Source: Isoperla grammatica (Eukaryota > Arthropoda > Insecta > Plecoptera > Perlodidae). From it: DNA of 64,000 nucleotides. Positions 36,145-45,836 of this stretch are shown piece after piece. The stretch spans positions 2,448,001-2,512,000 of the forward strand of contig OX246739.1 in the NCBI GenBank assembly GCA_945910005.1, given 5' to 3'. Position 1 is the first letter of the stretch. The number at the start of each line of letters is the position of its first letter. The notes under the pieces were generated by a model. It was not told where the DNA came from. It did no database searches and saw only the letters and a list, made by a program, of their open reading frames with translations. Made by a program: the position numbers and the translations under genes.

Positions 36145-36865
36145 GTAAAATGTTCGACCAAGCTAAATTCTTTTAGAAACATTTTCAGGATCCCGATTTT
36201 GAACAAACAATTAAACAACCACACCTTTCTCAGGAACCTATATCAGAATTGCATGTATGTTTTTTTTTTATACGTATTGCTCATCGTTTGCAGAATTTGA
36301 GTTTATTTATTTTAGCCACTATGATTTTTTAATAGTTCAAATTTATTTAATATACTTTATTAACATGATTTGATGTATCATTTCATTTTGCAAGATGTGT
36401 GTAGTAGCTTAATACAGTTATTATAATTCTTTGTGCTCGTTTTAGAAAGTTGTGAGACTAATTAAATAGTTAAGCTTGATCAAACCCATGTGTGCATGAC
36501 ATTTATGCATTTAATGACTTGCATAATATTAATACTGTACAATACAAGTATGTACACTTAACAAAAAGGCCTTGAATCCCAATACTCTAATAACATATGT
36601 TATATGTATGTATTATTGTATATATATTTACCATCTAATTACTATTTAAAAGGATATATGTGGTAAGAAGAAGTTCCCGTTATAAAATATTGATGTTAAG
36701 AATGGTGTTCAGTTAAACTACCTAATGTGTGACAGCTAGTTATTACTTGCATTATGCAAGTAACAGTTTTTAAGATTATTGGGCTACTTCCCACACAGAA
36801 TTGTGTACACAACAATGCTCAGTGATAAACAAATGATTACCAAGTTATTGGAAGACAGGTGGTTT

Positions 36866-37350
36866 GGTCCACACTTAGACCAGTAATATAGGTAGACGGA
36901 GTATGACGTCATCGCGAGTGAGACCATCATTGAAACCACGTGATGTGGGGACACAGCCTTCTCGATGGGTCAATCCGCGATAGACTGATTGTTGCGTGGG
37001 GTATCTTTCAATAAAAAGCGACAAGTTCGCAGGTTTGCCGCTAGATGATGTTAAGTGTGCGGCAAATATGTTTGACATTTGACAAAGGATGTATTATTAT
37101 TTGTATTTCCTCAAAAATGATTAGTGAAGGTACTGTTAATCTTAGTTAACATATTTTAAATTTGCACTAATAGAAAATGATCATTTTTCTTTACACAACG
37201 ATGTACTGTTTGTACTGTTCATACGCAGACGCTTTAAATTACCGCGCAATCGTGTCCCCACATCACGTGGTCTCAATGTTGGTTTCACTCGCGGCCGGTC
37301 ACTATCATCGGCTTGCTCCGTCTACCTATATTACTGGTCTAAGGGTCCAC
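36866..37350. mobile_element. Inverted-repeat element, ~90-100-bp arms
   Basis: 36866-36954 (GGTCCACACTTAGACCAGTA ... CACGTGATGTGGGGACAC) matches the reverse complement of 37252-37350, with a deletion or insertion near GACGTCATCGCG. The arms are ~85 percent similar by eye and the centre is ~300 bp. The minus-strand frame inside (36875-37078) has no domain. It is a MITE-like element of unknown family. Confidence 0.75.
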
Positions 37351-38060
37351 AGCTCATTGTGGAAAATGTTTATGCGGATGCCCATGTTATTTCATGGTAT
37401 CTGCACAACTTTTTATATGTTTTGGTTCTTCATACTTTTCACTTTATAGCCCAAACTTTGTGTTTACAAAAATGTGAGTAATTAGTTCACATGCATATAT
37501 TCCTCTTGGACAACTTTGTATTTGTCTTCCATTGTTTGATAGTTATTTGTTTAATATGTGGGCATGTTCGTCTGAAAGTAATATAGGAAAAGTAGGGCAT
37601 ATGTTAAGTGGGAACTTCCCCTTATGTTTTGTACAAGGTCAACGGACAGTATGGATTTGCGCTTCGAGTTGTGGAATGGTCTACACATGTCTAAAACTTG
37701 TCGCTTGTCAACCAGGACTTCCTTGGCAGGGCTCGACTTGTCGACGTACCATTTTGTGACATGTTTTAGATAATGTTAGATGTGTCGTTTTCTGCAAAAT
37801 GGTTTTCTTTAAACACAGTCTAATTGGATTATCAGCAGGCCTAACTTAATCACTTGCAGTACAGCATCCTTTACAAAAATGTCTTATTTTTCTACATAGT
37901 ACTCGTATATTAATACATATATATATAGCTATAAAAATGATTTTATATGCATTTATAATATATCTTTTTTTAATAAGTTTTTGCATATTTATTATTGGAA
38001 TGTTAATTTAGACACTTCAAAATGCAAATTAAATATCATTTATTAACAGTGAAATGAGCG

Positions 38061-38235
38061 GGTGAGGAATGCTGATTTTATGTTGCCCCTTGGTCACAGG
38101 GTAGTTGTGTCCATGGTTCTAGAAAAACTTCAGGAGAGTGAATGTGAGCCGAGGGGGGTCATGACTTAGCCTTTGTAATATATTAGCAGGTGATTTTGTG
38201 GTGATTTGGTAGTTTTTTTGTTAGCTGATTTGTGT
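38061..38235 (+). repeat. Dispersed repeat, copy 2
   Basis: This is a second copy of the repeat at 21952-22110, sharing TTGGTCACAGGGTAGTTGTG and GTGGTGATATGGTAG-like blocks in the same order, with an extra segment AGTGAATGTGAGCCGAGG. Confidence 0.7.
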
Positions 38236-38340
38236 CCTACCCATTTCAAATCCTCTAGTCTGAAGCTTTGAACCTAAACAAGTTATTTTTTTTTTAAAAC
38301 ACTGATTCAGCATATAGGTCTAATGAAACTCTTAGTTTTC

Positions 38341-38357
38341 TCATCATCATCATCATT

Positions 38358-38390
<33 letters not shown>

Positions 38391-38392
38391 TT
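38341..38392. repeat. (TCA)n microsatellite
   Basis: About 17 TCA/CATCAT triplets with one TTA interruption lie in intron C-D. Confidence 0.9.
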
Positions 38393-40119
38393 CGTCATTG
38401 TCATCATTAGCTGCCTGCATGTGGATATTAATTGAGATTCATGTACATATTATAAGGATTTGTTATTATCCCCTTGTCATTTCTTTTTCTTTATGAATTC
38501 AATTCACAAGCAAGTGTGCCGTTTCAATACTCCAACTCAGTGTAGTATCCCCATAGACGTGCCAAGCTACTGTTGCTGCTACTAGTGCCAGTGCTCGTAC
38601 TTTACAGTCACTGTTCGTCTTGCGTGTTTGTTGCTCTTGTTGGCGGATCACTATTCTTATTACACACATGATATATGACACGATCAATAAAACACACTTG
38701 TGTAACTAACTGTACATCACAAAATCTTTATCTTGCAAGTTTGTCTCAATATAAGGGGGGGGGGAAGGGGGGGGCAATCTTTGAAACTGTGCAAAATGTA
38801 GACATTCCCTCAATAATTCAAATAATGTATATATGTGTCAATCAAACTAGTGATGGGAAGTTCCTGAAGAGGTTTTGGTGTAATGCTTGGGTGCTTATTG
38901 TAAAATTGTAATGAATTCAAAATGTTGGAACTCGAATTGGGGTTGTTAAGGTCCCTTTGAATTGGAATCAACTTGATTCAACGCCATTGGTAATTGTCTT
39001 GAAACAAAAAGATATTAGGTTAAGTTTAGTAAACTCCCTCGTCGATGCTCACGTAATTTGAATTATATTTCTTATTTCCTTTGCTGGAATATGGTATTTG
39101 GAAACTACTTCCACGATAACTTGTAAGTAAATGCTGTGAGTAAATGGCTCTGATTTTATTTCTAAAGGTAATTTTTTTTTATCGTTTTTAAAAGTCTTCC
39201 ATTTGCAGTAGTATACTACAAAATTTGTATGTTTTTTTTTGTATGCATAGGTAGTATGCCTTAGACCCACGAGTACTGTGAGTCGGATTAAATTAGCCCG
39301 CACGTTTCAAACGCATTTGAAGCACGAATTGCCATTTTCTAGAGCCCTTTCCACAACTCCTCGCAAATTCGCTGTCGTTGGTGAACTTGCCACCGAGGTT
39401 TTGATTTGTCTGTAAAACATGTTTTATAATAATGATTTAACAGTTGAGCAAAGTTAACTATCTTAATCAACGTTTGACTGAAGGACTATTGGCTGTCTAA
39501 CCTGCTCAACACGCACAACAGGAATATTGTGCGTGTCTAGATAACTAGTACCTAGTAGTAATGTATACATGTATTGTCTTCCATTTAGAATAGAGATATG
39601 TATCCTAGAAGTTCACCACAAAAGAACGATTGTTATTTAGGAAGTAACTGCACTTTTTCTACAGAGGAATGTTTTAAGAAGTGTATCTTATACAAATGCA
39701 CATGAAAATGTTTTCCTAGTTGTACAGGTTTAGAAATGTATACAAAATATTATAGCTTTTGTATGTTATTCCCATGACATGGATTGCTTGTTCAAATAAC
39801 TATGATTTTGTGTTTCTAAATATTAGTTAGGATTTTCTTCCTGATTCACCTTTCATAGTTGATAATCGTCTTTATACTCGTAATCATTCCAGAGCAATTG
39901 TTTGTATTTTCTGTGAAATATATAAATATATATGACCCTTAAACAGTAATAATTGTGAGATTAATTTGATTATAAATAAAACGTACTAATGTTAAGATTT
40001 ACTTCTGTGTTCTCATTTACTTGTGTTCTGATTAATGTAAGGTTTGTGTGAAATCAATTACTTCATATCTGTGTACTTGTTGGCGAAACCTGACGTTTGT
40101 TTTTCCTTTCCATCTTCCA

Positions 40120-40124
40120 GCAGA
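40120..40124 (+). promoter_or_regulatory. NAGNAG tandem splice acceptor of exon D
   Basis: The sequence CTTCCAGCAG|ACAGC offers two AGs three bases apart after a strong pyrimidine tract. Use of either keeps the frame and only adds or removes one residue next to D-S-Y-Q. Confidence 0.7.
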
Positions 40125-40387
40125 CAGCTACCAGTACCAACTCCAGTCCATGTGGCAGAAGTGTTGGAACACAAACCAGAGCCTGGTGCATAACCTGCGG
40201 TTTCGTGAGCGCGGCCCGCTCAAGTCCTGGCGCCCTGAGACTATGGCCGAGGCCATATTCTCGGTGCTGAGGGAGGGTCTGTCGTTGTCTCAGGCCGCTC
40301 GCAAGTACGACATTCCCTATCCGACGTTCGTACTCTACGCCAACCGAGTCCACAACATGCTGGGACCTTCTGCTGATGGGGGAGCAG
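40121..40387 (+). CDS. Exon D of BTB-psq gene: psq domain 3
   Basis: The exon encodes the most conserved psq domain of the gene: LKSWRPETMAEAIFSVLREG, then LSLSQAARKYDIPYPTFVLY and ANRVHNML, preceded by a linker with DSYQYQLQSMWQKCWNTNQ. Together with exon E it matches my memory of the C-terminal region of the Drosophila BTB-psq proteins of the jim lovell (lov/Tkr) type. Ribbon is the alternative, so no symbol is assigned. The acceptor is a tandem NAGNAG (CCAGCAG): AG at 40119-40120 or 40122-40123, both phase 1, differing by one alanine. The donor is GGAGCAG|GTACGC (GT 40388-40389). Joined to exon E it gives GCA GAC CTG (A-D-L). The last 82 coding bases and the donor are amplified eleven-fold. 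Confidence 0.92.
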
Positions 40388-41878
40388 GTACGCCACTCAC
40401 TACATTGCCTACATTGGTCCATAACCACTCATTCTTGCCTCCATTTTGTACGACATTCCCTATCCGACGTTCGTACTCTACGCCAACCGAGTCCACAACA
40501 TGCTGGGACCTTCTGCTGATGGGGGAGCAGGTACGCCACACACTACATTGCCTATATTGGTCCATAACCACTCATTCTTGCCTCCATTTTGTACGACATT
40601 CCCTATCCGACGTTCGTACTCTACGCCAACCGAGTCCACAACATGCTGGGACCTTCTGCTGATGGGGGAGCAGGTACGCCACACACTACATTGCCTATAT
40701 TGGTCCATAACCACTCATTCTTGCCTCCATTTTGTACGACATTCCCTATCCGACGTTCGTACTCTACGCCAACCGAGTCCACAACATGCTGGGACCTTCT
40801 GCTGATGGGGGAGCAGGAACGCCACACACTACATTGCCTATATTGGTCCATAACCACTCATTCTTGCCTCCATTTTGTACGACATTCCCTATCCGACGTT
40901 CGTACTCTACGCCAACCGAGTCCACAACATGCTGGGACCTTCTGCTGATGGGGGAGCAGGTACGCCACACACTACATTGCCTACATTAGTCCATAACCAC
41001 TCATTCTTGCCTCCATTTTGTACGACATTCCCTATCCGACGTTCGTACTCTACGCCAACCGAGTCCACAACATGCTGGGACCTTCTGCTGATGGGGGAGC
41101 AGGTACGCCACACACTACATTGCCTATATTGGTCCATAACCACTCATTCTTACCTCCATTTTGTACGACATTCCCTATCCGACGTTCGTACTCTACGCCA
41201 ACCGAGTCCACAACATGCTGGGACCTTCTGCTGATGGGGGAGCAGGTACGCCACACACTACATTGCCTATATTGGTCCATAACCACTCATTCTTACCTCC
41301 ATTTTGTACGACATTCCCTATCCGACGTTCGTACTCTACGCCAACCGAGTCCACAACATGCTGGGACCTTCTGCTGATGGGGGAGCAGGTACGCCCCACA
41401 CTACATTGCCTATATTGGTCCATAACCACTCATTCTTGCCTCCATTTTGTACGACATTCCCTATCCGACGTTCGTACTCTACGCCAACCGAGTCCACAAC
41501 ATGCTGGGACCTTCTGCTGATGGGGGAGCAGGTACGCCACACACTACATTGCCTATATTGGTCCATAACCACTCATTCTTGCCTCCATTTTGTACGACAT
41601 TCCCTATCCGACGTTCGTACTCTACGCCAACCGAGTCCACAACATGCTGGGACCTTCTGCTGATGGGGGAGCAGGTACGCCACACACTACATTGCCTATA
41701 TTGGTCCATAACCACTCATTCTTGCCTCCATTTTGTACGACATTCCCTATCCGACGTTCGTACTCTACGCCAACCGAGTCCACAACATGCTGGGACCTTC
41801 TGCTGATGCGGGAGCAGGTACGCCACTCACTTCATTGCCTACATTGGTCCATAACCACTCATTCTTGCCTACATTTTG
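40306..41878 (+). repeat. 143-bp array, 11 copies of psq half-exon plus 5' splice site
   Basis: TACGACATTCCCTATCCGAC starts at 40306, 40449, 40592, 40735, 40878, 41021, 41164, 41307, 41450, 41593 and 41736, an exact 143-bp period. Each unit holds 82 bases of exon D (coding YDIPYPTFVLYANRVHNMLG and the next seven residues), the donor, and ~61 intron bases. Ten donors keep GT; the fourth (40817-40818) is GA. The first and last units share CCACTCAC and CCTACATTGG, while inner units read CCACACAC and mostly CCTATATTGG, as expected for array homogenisation. Because 143 is not a multiple of three, use of donor 2 shifts the frame and meets TGA at once in exon E, and later donors lie behind a stop at 40660-40662. 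Open frames of 119 codons within the array are repeat products. Confidence 0.98.
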
Positions 41879-42775
41879 CATTTTAACGACCAGATATCAG
41901 ATATCACATTTAACTATTGTACCAATAATAGCTAACTTACTGGAATATAATCTTTCTACCACATTTAATTACCAATACAAGTAATGGAAAATAATAACTG
42001 TAAAGATTTAAGGTGTGACTACGACAACACAGTGTTTCTAATGTTCTGTGTTGTGTGAGCCCCTCAAAGACCCACCGCAAACTCCAAACATAAATGCGCA
42101 CCACCAATACACATATGTTGAGCGCATTAACGTACCCGTGCTTTAAACTATTCAACCTGCCCAAGATAATCACCAACTGGATGTACCGGTACACCCAAGC
42201 TAAGATAAGAATAGTCCTAGACTAAATCATTGAATGAAGTTGAAATCCTGACTTTGCAAGCCGATTACGCAATCAATATTAAGAGTTGAAAACTTGAAGC
42301 TAGGAGGTGGTGCTTACGAGAGAGAGAGAGAGAGACAGAGATAGATAGATGGATAATGGTCTTTATTGAAGGCAGGATTAAGGCCAGCAAGGCCTTATCT
42401 TCCATCCTACCTTTTAACAAATAATACATTTTGATACAGACAATACACAATAGACAGTAGTACAATAATATTAATAATATCTTCTTCTTCTCTTATGCCT
42501 GCAATTGGTCTAAAAATAATATAAGGATTAGTGTACAAACATTAAACTAAACTATTCAATACATATACTGAAATAACAACTCAGAATGAAAAACAAAAAA
42601 TTAATTGCAATTAAGGTTAACCATTCATTCGAAAACTGCATTGTAGTTTAATCCGTCAACATTATAGAACATAATAATAACGCAGTAATTATTTCATCAG
42701 TGTCTACGATCATTCATACCACTGTGTTCATACATATCAGAGAAAGAGAGAGAGAGGTGTAGGCCTAATGCGTTG
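41879..42775 (+). other. Middle of intron D-E
   Basis: About 900 bases of non-repeated intron between the two arrays. It contains (GA)n/(GATA)n at 42318-42350 and another short (GA)n at 42740-42755. The segment 42345-42480 (GGTCTTTATTGAAGGCAGG...) resembles the 3' end of an interspersed element but could not be classified. Confidence 0.5.
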
Positions 42776-45291
42776 TATTGCTTGCGAGTCTCCAAGCACA
42801 GATAGTAACCTGTCACCTTGTCTTGCTTGCTGGTTGCCAAGCACAGCTAGTAACCTGTCACCTTGTCTTGCTTGCTGGTTGCCAAGCACAGATAGTAACC
42901 TGTCACCTTGTCTTGCTTGCTGGTTGCCAAGCACAGATAGTAACCCGTCACCTTGTCTTGCTTGCTGGTTGCCAAGCACAGCTAGTAACCTGTCACCTTG
43001 TCTTGCTTGCTGGTTGCCAAGCACAGATAGTAACCTGTCACCTTGTCTTGCTTGCTGGTTGCCAGGCACAGCTAGTAACCTGTCACCTTGTCTTGCTTGC
43101 TGGTTGCCAAGCACAGATAGTAACCTGTCACCTTGTCTTGCTTGCTGGTTGCCAAGCACAGATAGTAACCTGTCACCTTGTCTTGCTTGCTGGTTGCCAA
43201 GCACAGCTAGTAACCTGTCACCTTGTCTTGCTTGCTGGTTGCCAAGCACAGATAGTAACCCGTCACCTTGTCTTGCTTGCTGGTTGCCAAGCACAGCTAG
43301 TAACCTGTCACCTTGTCTTGCTTGCTAGTCTCCAAGCACAGCTAGTAACCTGTCACCTTGTCTTGCTTGCTGGTTGCCAAGCACAGATAGTAACCTGTCA
43401 CCTTGTCTTGCTTGCTGGTTGCCAAGCACAGATAGTAACCCGTCACCTTGTCTTGCTTGCTGGTTGCCAAGCACAGCTAGTAACCTGTCACCTTGTGTTG
43501 CTTGCTGGCTGCCAGGCACAGCTAGTAACCCGTCACCTTGTGTTGCTTGCTGGTTGCCAAGCACAGATAGTAACCTGTCACCTTGTCTTGCTTGCTGGCT
43601 GCCAGGCACAGCTAGTAACCCGTCACCTTGTCTTGCTTGCTGGCTGCCAGGCACAGCTAGTAACCTGTCACCTTGTCTTGCTTGCTGGTTGCCAAGCACA
43701 GCTAGTAACCCGTCACCTTGTCTTGCTTGCTGGTTGCCAAGCACAGATAGTAACCCGTCACCTTGTCTTGCTTGCTGGTTGCCAAGCACAGATAGTAACC
43801 TGTCACCTTGTCTTGCTTGCTGGTTGCCAAGCACAGATAGTAACCTGTCACCTTGCCTTGCTTGCTGGTTGCCAAGCACAGATAGTAACCTGTCACCTTG
43901 TCTTGCTTGCTGGTTGCCAAGCACAGATAGTAACCTGTCACCTTGCCTTGCTTGCAAGTCTCCAAGCACAGATAGTAACCCGTCACCTTGTCTTGCTTGC
44001 TGGTTGCCAAGCACAGATAGTAACCTGTCACCTTGTCTTGCTTGCTGGCTGCCAGGCACAGCTAGTAACCCGTCACCTTGTCTTGCTTGCTGGCTGCCAG
44101 GCACAGCTAGTAACCTGTCTTGCTTGCTGGTTGCCAAGCACAGATAGTAACCCGTCACCTTGTCTTGCTTGCTGGCTGCCAGGCACAGCTAGTAACCCGT
44201 CACCTTGTCTTGCTTGCTGGTTGCCAAGCACAGATAGTAACCTGTCACCTTGTCTTGCTTGCTGGTTGCCAAGCACAGATAGTAACCCGTCACCTTGTCT
44301 TGCTTGCTGGTTGCCAAGCACAGCTAGTAACCCGTCACCTTGTCTTGCTTGCTGGTTGCCAAGCACAGCTAGTAACCTGTCACCTTGTCTTGCTTGCTGG
44401 TTGCCAAGCACAGCTAGTAACCTGTCACCTTGTGTTGCTTGCTGGCTGCCAGGCACAGCTAGTAACCCGTCACCTTGTCTTGCTTGCTGGCTGCCAGGCA
44501 CAGCTAGTAACCCGTCACCTTGTCTTGCTTGCTGGTTGCCAAGCACAGCTAGTAACCCGTCACCTTGTCTTGCTTGCTGGTTGCCAAGTACAGCTAGTAA
44601 CCTGTCACCTTGTCTTGCTTGCTGGTTGCCAGGCACAGCTAGTAACCCGTCACCTTGTCTTGCTTGCTGGTTGCCAAGCACAGATAGTAACCTGTCACCT
44701 TGTCTTGCTTGCTGGTTGCCAAGCACAGATAGTAACCCGTCACCTTGTCTTGCTTGCTGGTTGCCAAGCACAGCTAGTAACCCGTCACCTTGTCTTGCTT
44801 GCTGGTTGCCAAGCACAGCTAGTAACCTGTCACCTTGTCTTGCTTGCTGGTTGCCAAGCACAGCTAGTAACCTGTCACCTTGTGTTGCTTGCTGGCTGCC
44901 AGGCACAGCTAGTAACCCGTCACCTTGTCTTGCTTGCTGGCTGCCAGGCACAGCTAGTAACCTGTCTTGCTTGCTGGTTGCCAAGCACAGCTAGTAACCC
45001 GTCACCTTGTGTTGCTTGCTGGTTGCCAAGCACAGCTAGTAACCTGTCACCTTGTCTTGCTTGCTGGTTGCCAAGCACAGCTAGTAACCTGTCACCTTGT
45101 GTTGCTTGCTGGTTGCCAAGCACAGCTAGTAACCCGTCACCTTGTCTTGCTTGCTGGTTGCCAAGTACAGCTAGTAACCTGTCACCTTGTCTTGCTTGCT
45201 GGTTGCCAAGCACAGCTAGTAACCCGTCACCTTGTCTTGCTTGCTGGTTGCCAAGCACAGCTAGTAACCCGTCACCTTGTCTTGCTTGCAG
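42776..45291 (+). repeat. 45-bp satellite ending at the exon E acceptor, ~55 copies
   Basis: The unit is CCAAGCACAGCTAGTAACCT, GTCACCTTGTCTTGCTTGCT and GGTTG. Variants are GATAG or GCTAG, CCAAG or CCAGG, and CCTGTC or CCCGTC. Each unit has a TAGTAAC motif (branch-point-like UAAC) followed by a pyrimidine-rich tract. The last unit reads CTTGTCTTGCTTGCAG, and its AG (45290-45291) is the acceptor of exon E. An 8-bp deletion (CACCTTGT) occurs in two units, 847 bp apart (about 44111 and 44958). A block of ten units (450 bp) is repeated between about 44180 and 44950. Apparent ORFs of 738, 570 and 303 codons are repeat products. Confidence 0.98.
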
Positions 45292-45836
45292 ACCTGAGGC
45301 CCAAGGGTCGAGGGAGGCCGCAGCGCATCCTACTGGGCTCGTGGCCCGAGGAACACATCAACGGAGTGATACGTACGGTCGTGTTCAGAGACACGTCCTG
45401 CGTCAAGGAGGAGCCAATGAGCTACTCCGTGGGCTACCCTGGGGCCTCGTGCCACGTGGGTGGCAACCAGGACGGTGGCGCGGTGTCTGCCGCGGTGGCT
45501 GCCGTGGCGCATGGTCTACGCCAGCAGATGTGTGGCCTGGTACCGGGCCTGGTGCTGCCCAGCAACGGAGCCCTACGCCTGGCTGGCCCCCCCACCCCTC
45601 CCAGCCCCGGCAGCCCCCACGTTGCCTCCCCCCTCACGGACGTGGAGGTGGGGATAGGGGTCGGCGGGATGACCTACAAGCCGGCCGCCTCCTTCGCCTC
45701 CCCCCGACCGGAGACGCTGTTCCAGGAAGATATCGAAGACATAGTCAAGAGTCCCACGCCGGAGATGGTTCTCTCGAGCGAGCCCAAAGAAATGATTATG
45801 AAAATGGAGCCCCTCATGGAATCCCAGCATGAATAG
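45292..45836 (+). CDS. Exon E, terminal exon of BTB-psq gene (AT-hook and C-terminal tail)
   Basis: The acceptor AG at 45290-45291 leaves two bases that complete an Asp codon with the last G of exon D. The exon begins DLRPKGRGRPQRILLG, in which PKGRGRPQ is a classical AT-hook (core GRP), expected to add minor-groove DNA contact next to psq 3. It continues SWPEEHINGVIRTVVFRDT, a segment I associate with this BTB-psq subfamily, then VKEEP (a psi-K-x-E SUMO-type site), a Gly/Ala/Pro-rich low-complexity stretch (PPTPPSPGSP), and an acidic tail with ETLFQEDIEDIVKSPTPE and a second psi-K-x-E-like MKME. It stops at TAG 45834-45836. The GC content of the coding sequence is far higher than that of flanking introns. 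Role: C-terminal part of a nuclear DNA-binding regulator. Confidence 0.93.

Larger units (their letters stand above)
36145..40120 (+). other. Intron C-D
   Basis: A ~4-kb AT-rich intron. It contains an inverted repeat (36866-37350), a dispersed repeat (38061-38235), a TCA microsatellite (38341-38392) and a G-rich patch at 38755-38775. No further exon was found. It ends TTTTTCCTTTCCATCTTCCAG before exon D. Confidence 0.6.
30021..45836 (+). other. Gene model: BTB-psq transcription factor, 3' part (exons A-E)
   Basis: Exons A 30021-30078, B 35104-35352, C 35710-36144, D 40121-40387 and E 45292-45836 join in one frame with every intron in phase 1. Together they encode about 517 residues of the C-terminal part: linker, psq 1, psq 2 with a CENP-B-like segment, psq 3, AT-hook and tail. 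The start codon and the expected N-terminal BTB domain are not in the window. Because B and C are symmetric, isoforms A-D-E, A-B-D-E, A-C-D-E and A-B-C-D-E all stay in frame. Subfamily: probably jim lovell/Tkr-like; ribbon-like is the alternative. Family membership is firm, the exact orthologue is not. Confidence 0.8.

Noticed and set aside
40446..41984. Series of 119- and 78-codon frames as duplicated small genes
   Set aside because: They are 143-bp-spaced readings across exon fragment and intron. No acceptor precedes the copies, so they are not complete exons.
42778..45832. 738-, 570- and 303-codon open frames as a repetitive secreted or structural protein
   Set aside because: All lie in the 45-bp array, change frame at 8-bp deletions without penalty, and are open on both strands. 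The array sits in an intron and ends at a splice acceptor. The 570- and 289-codon frames merely run into exon E.
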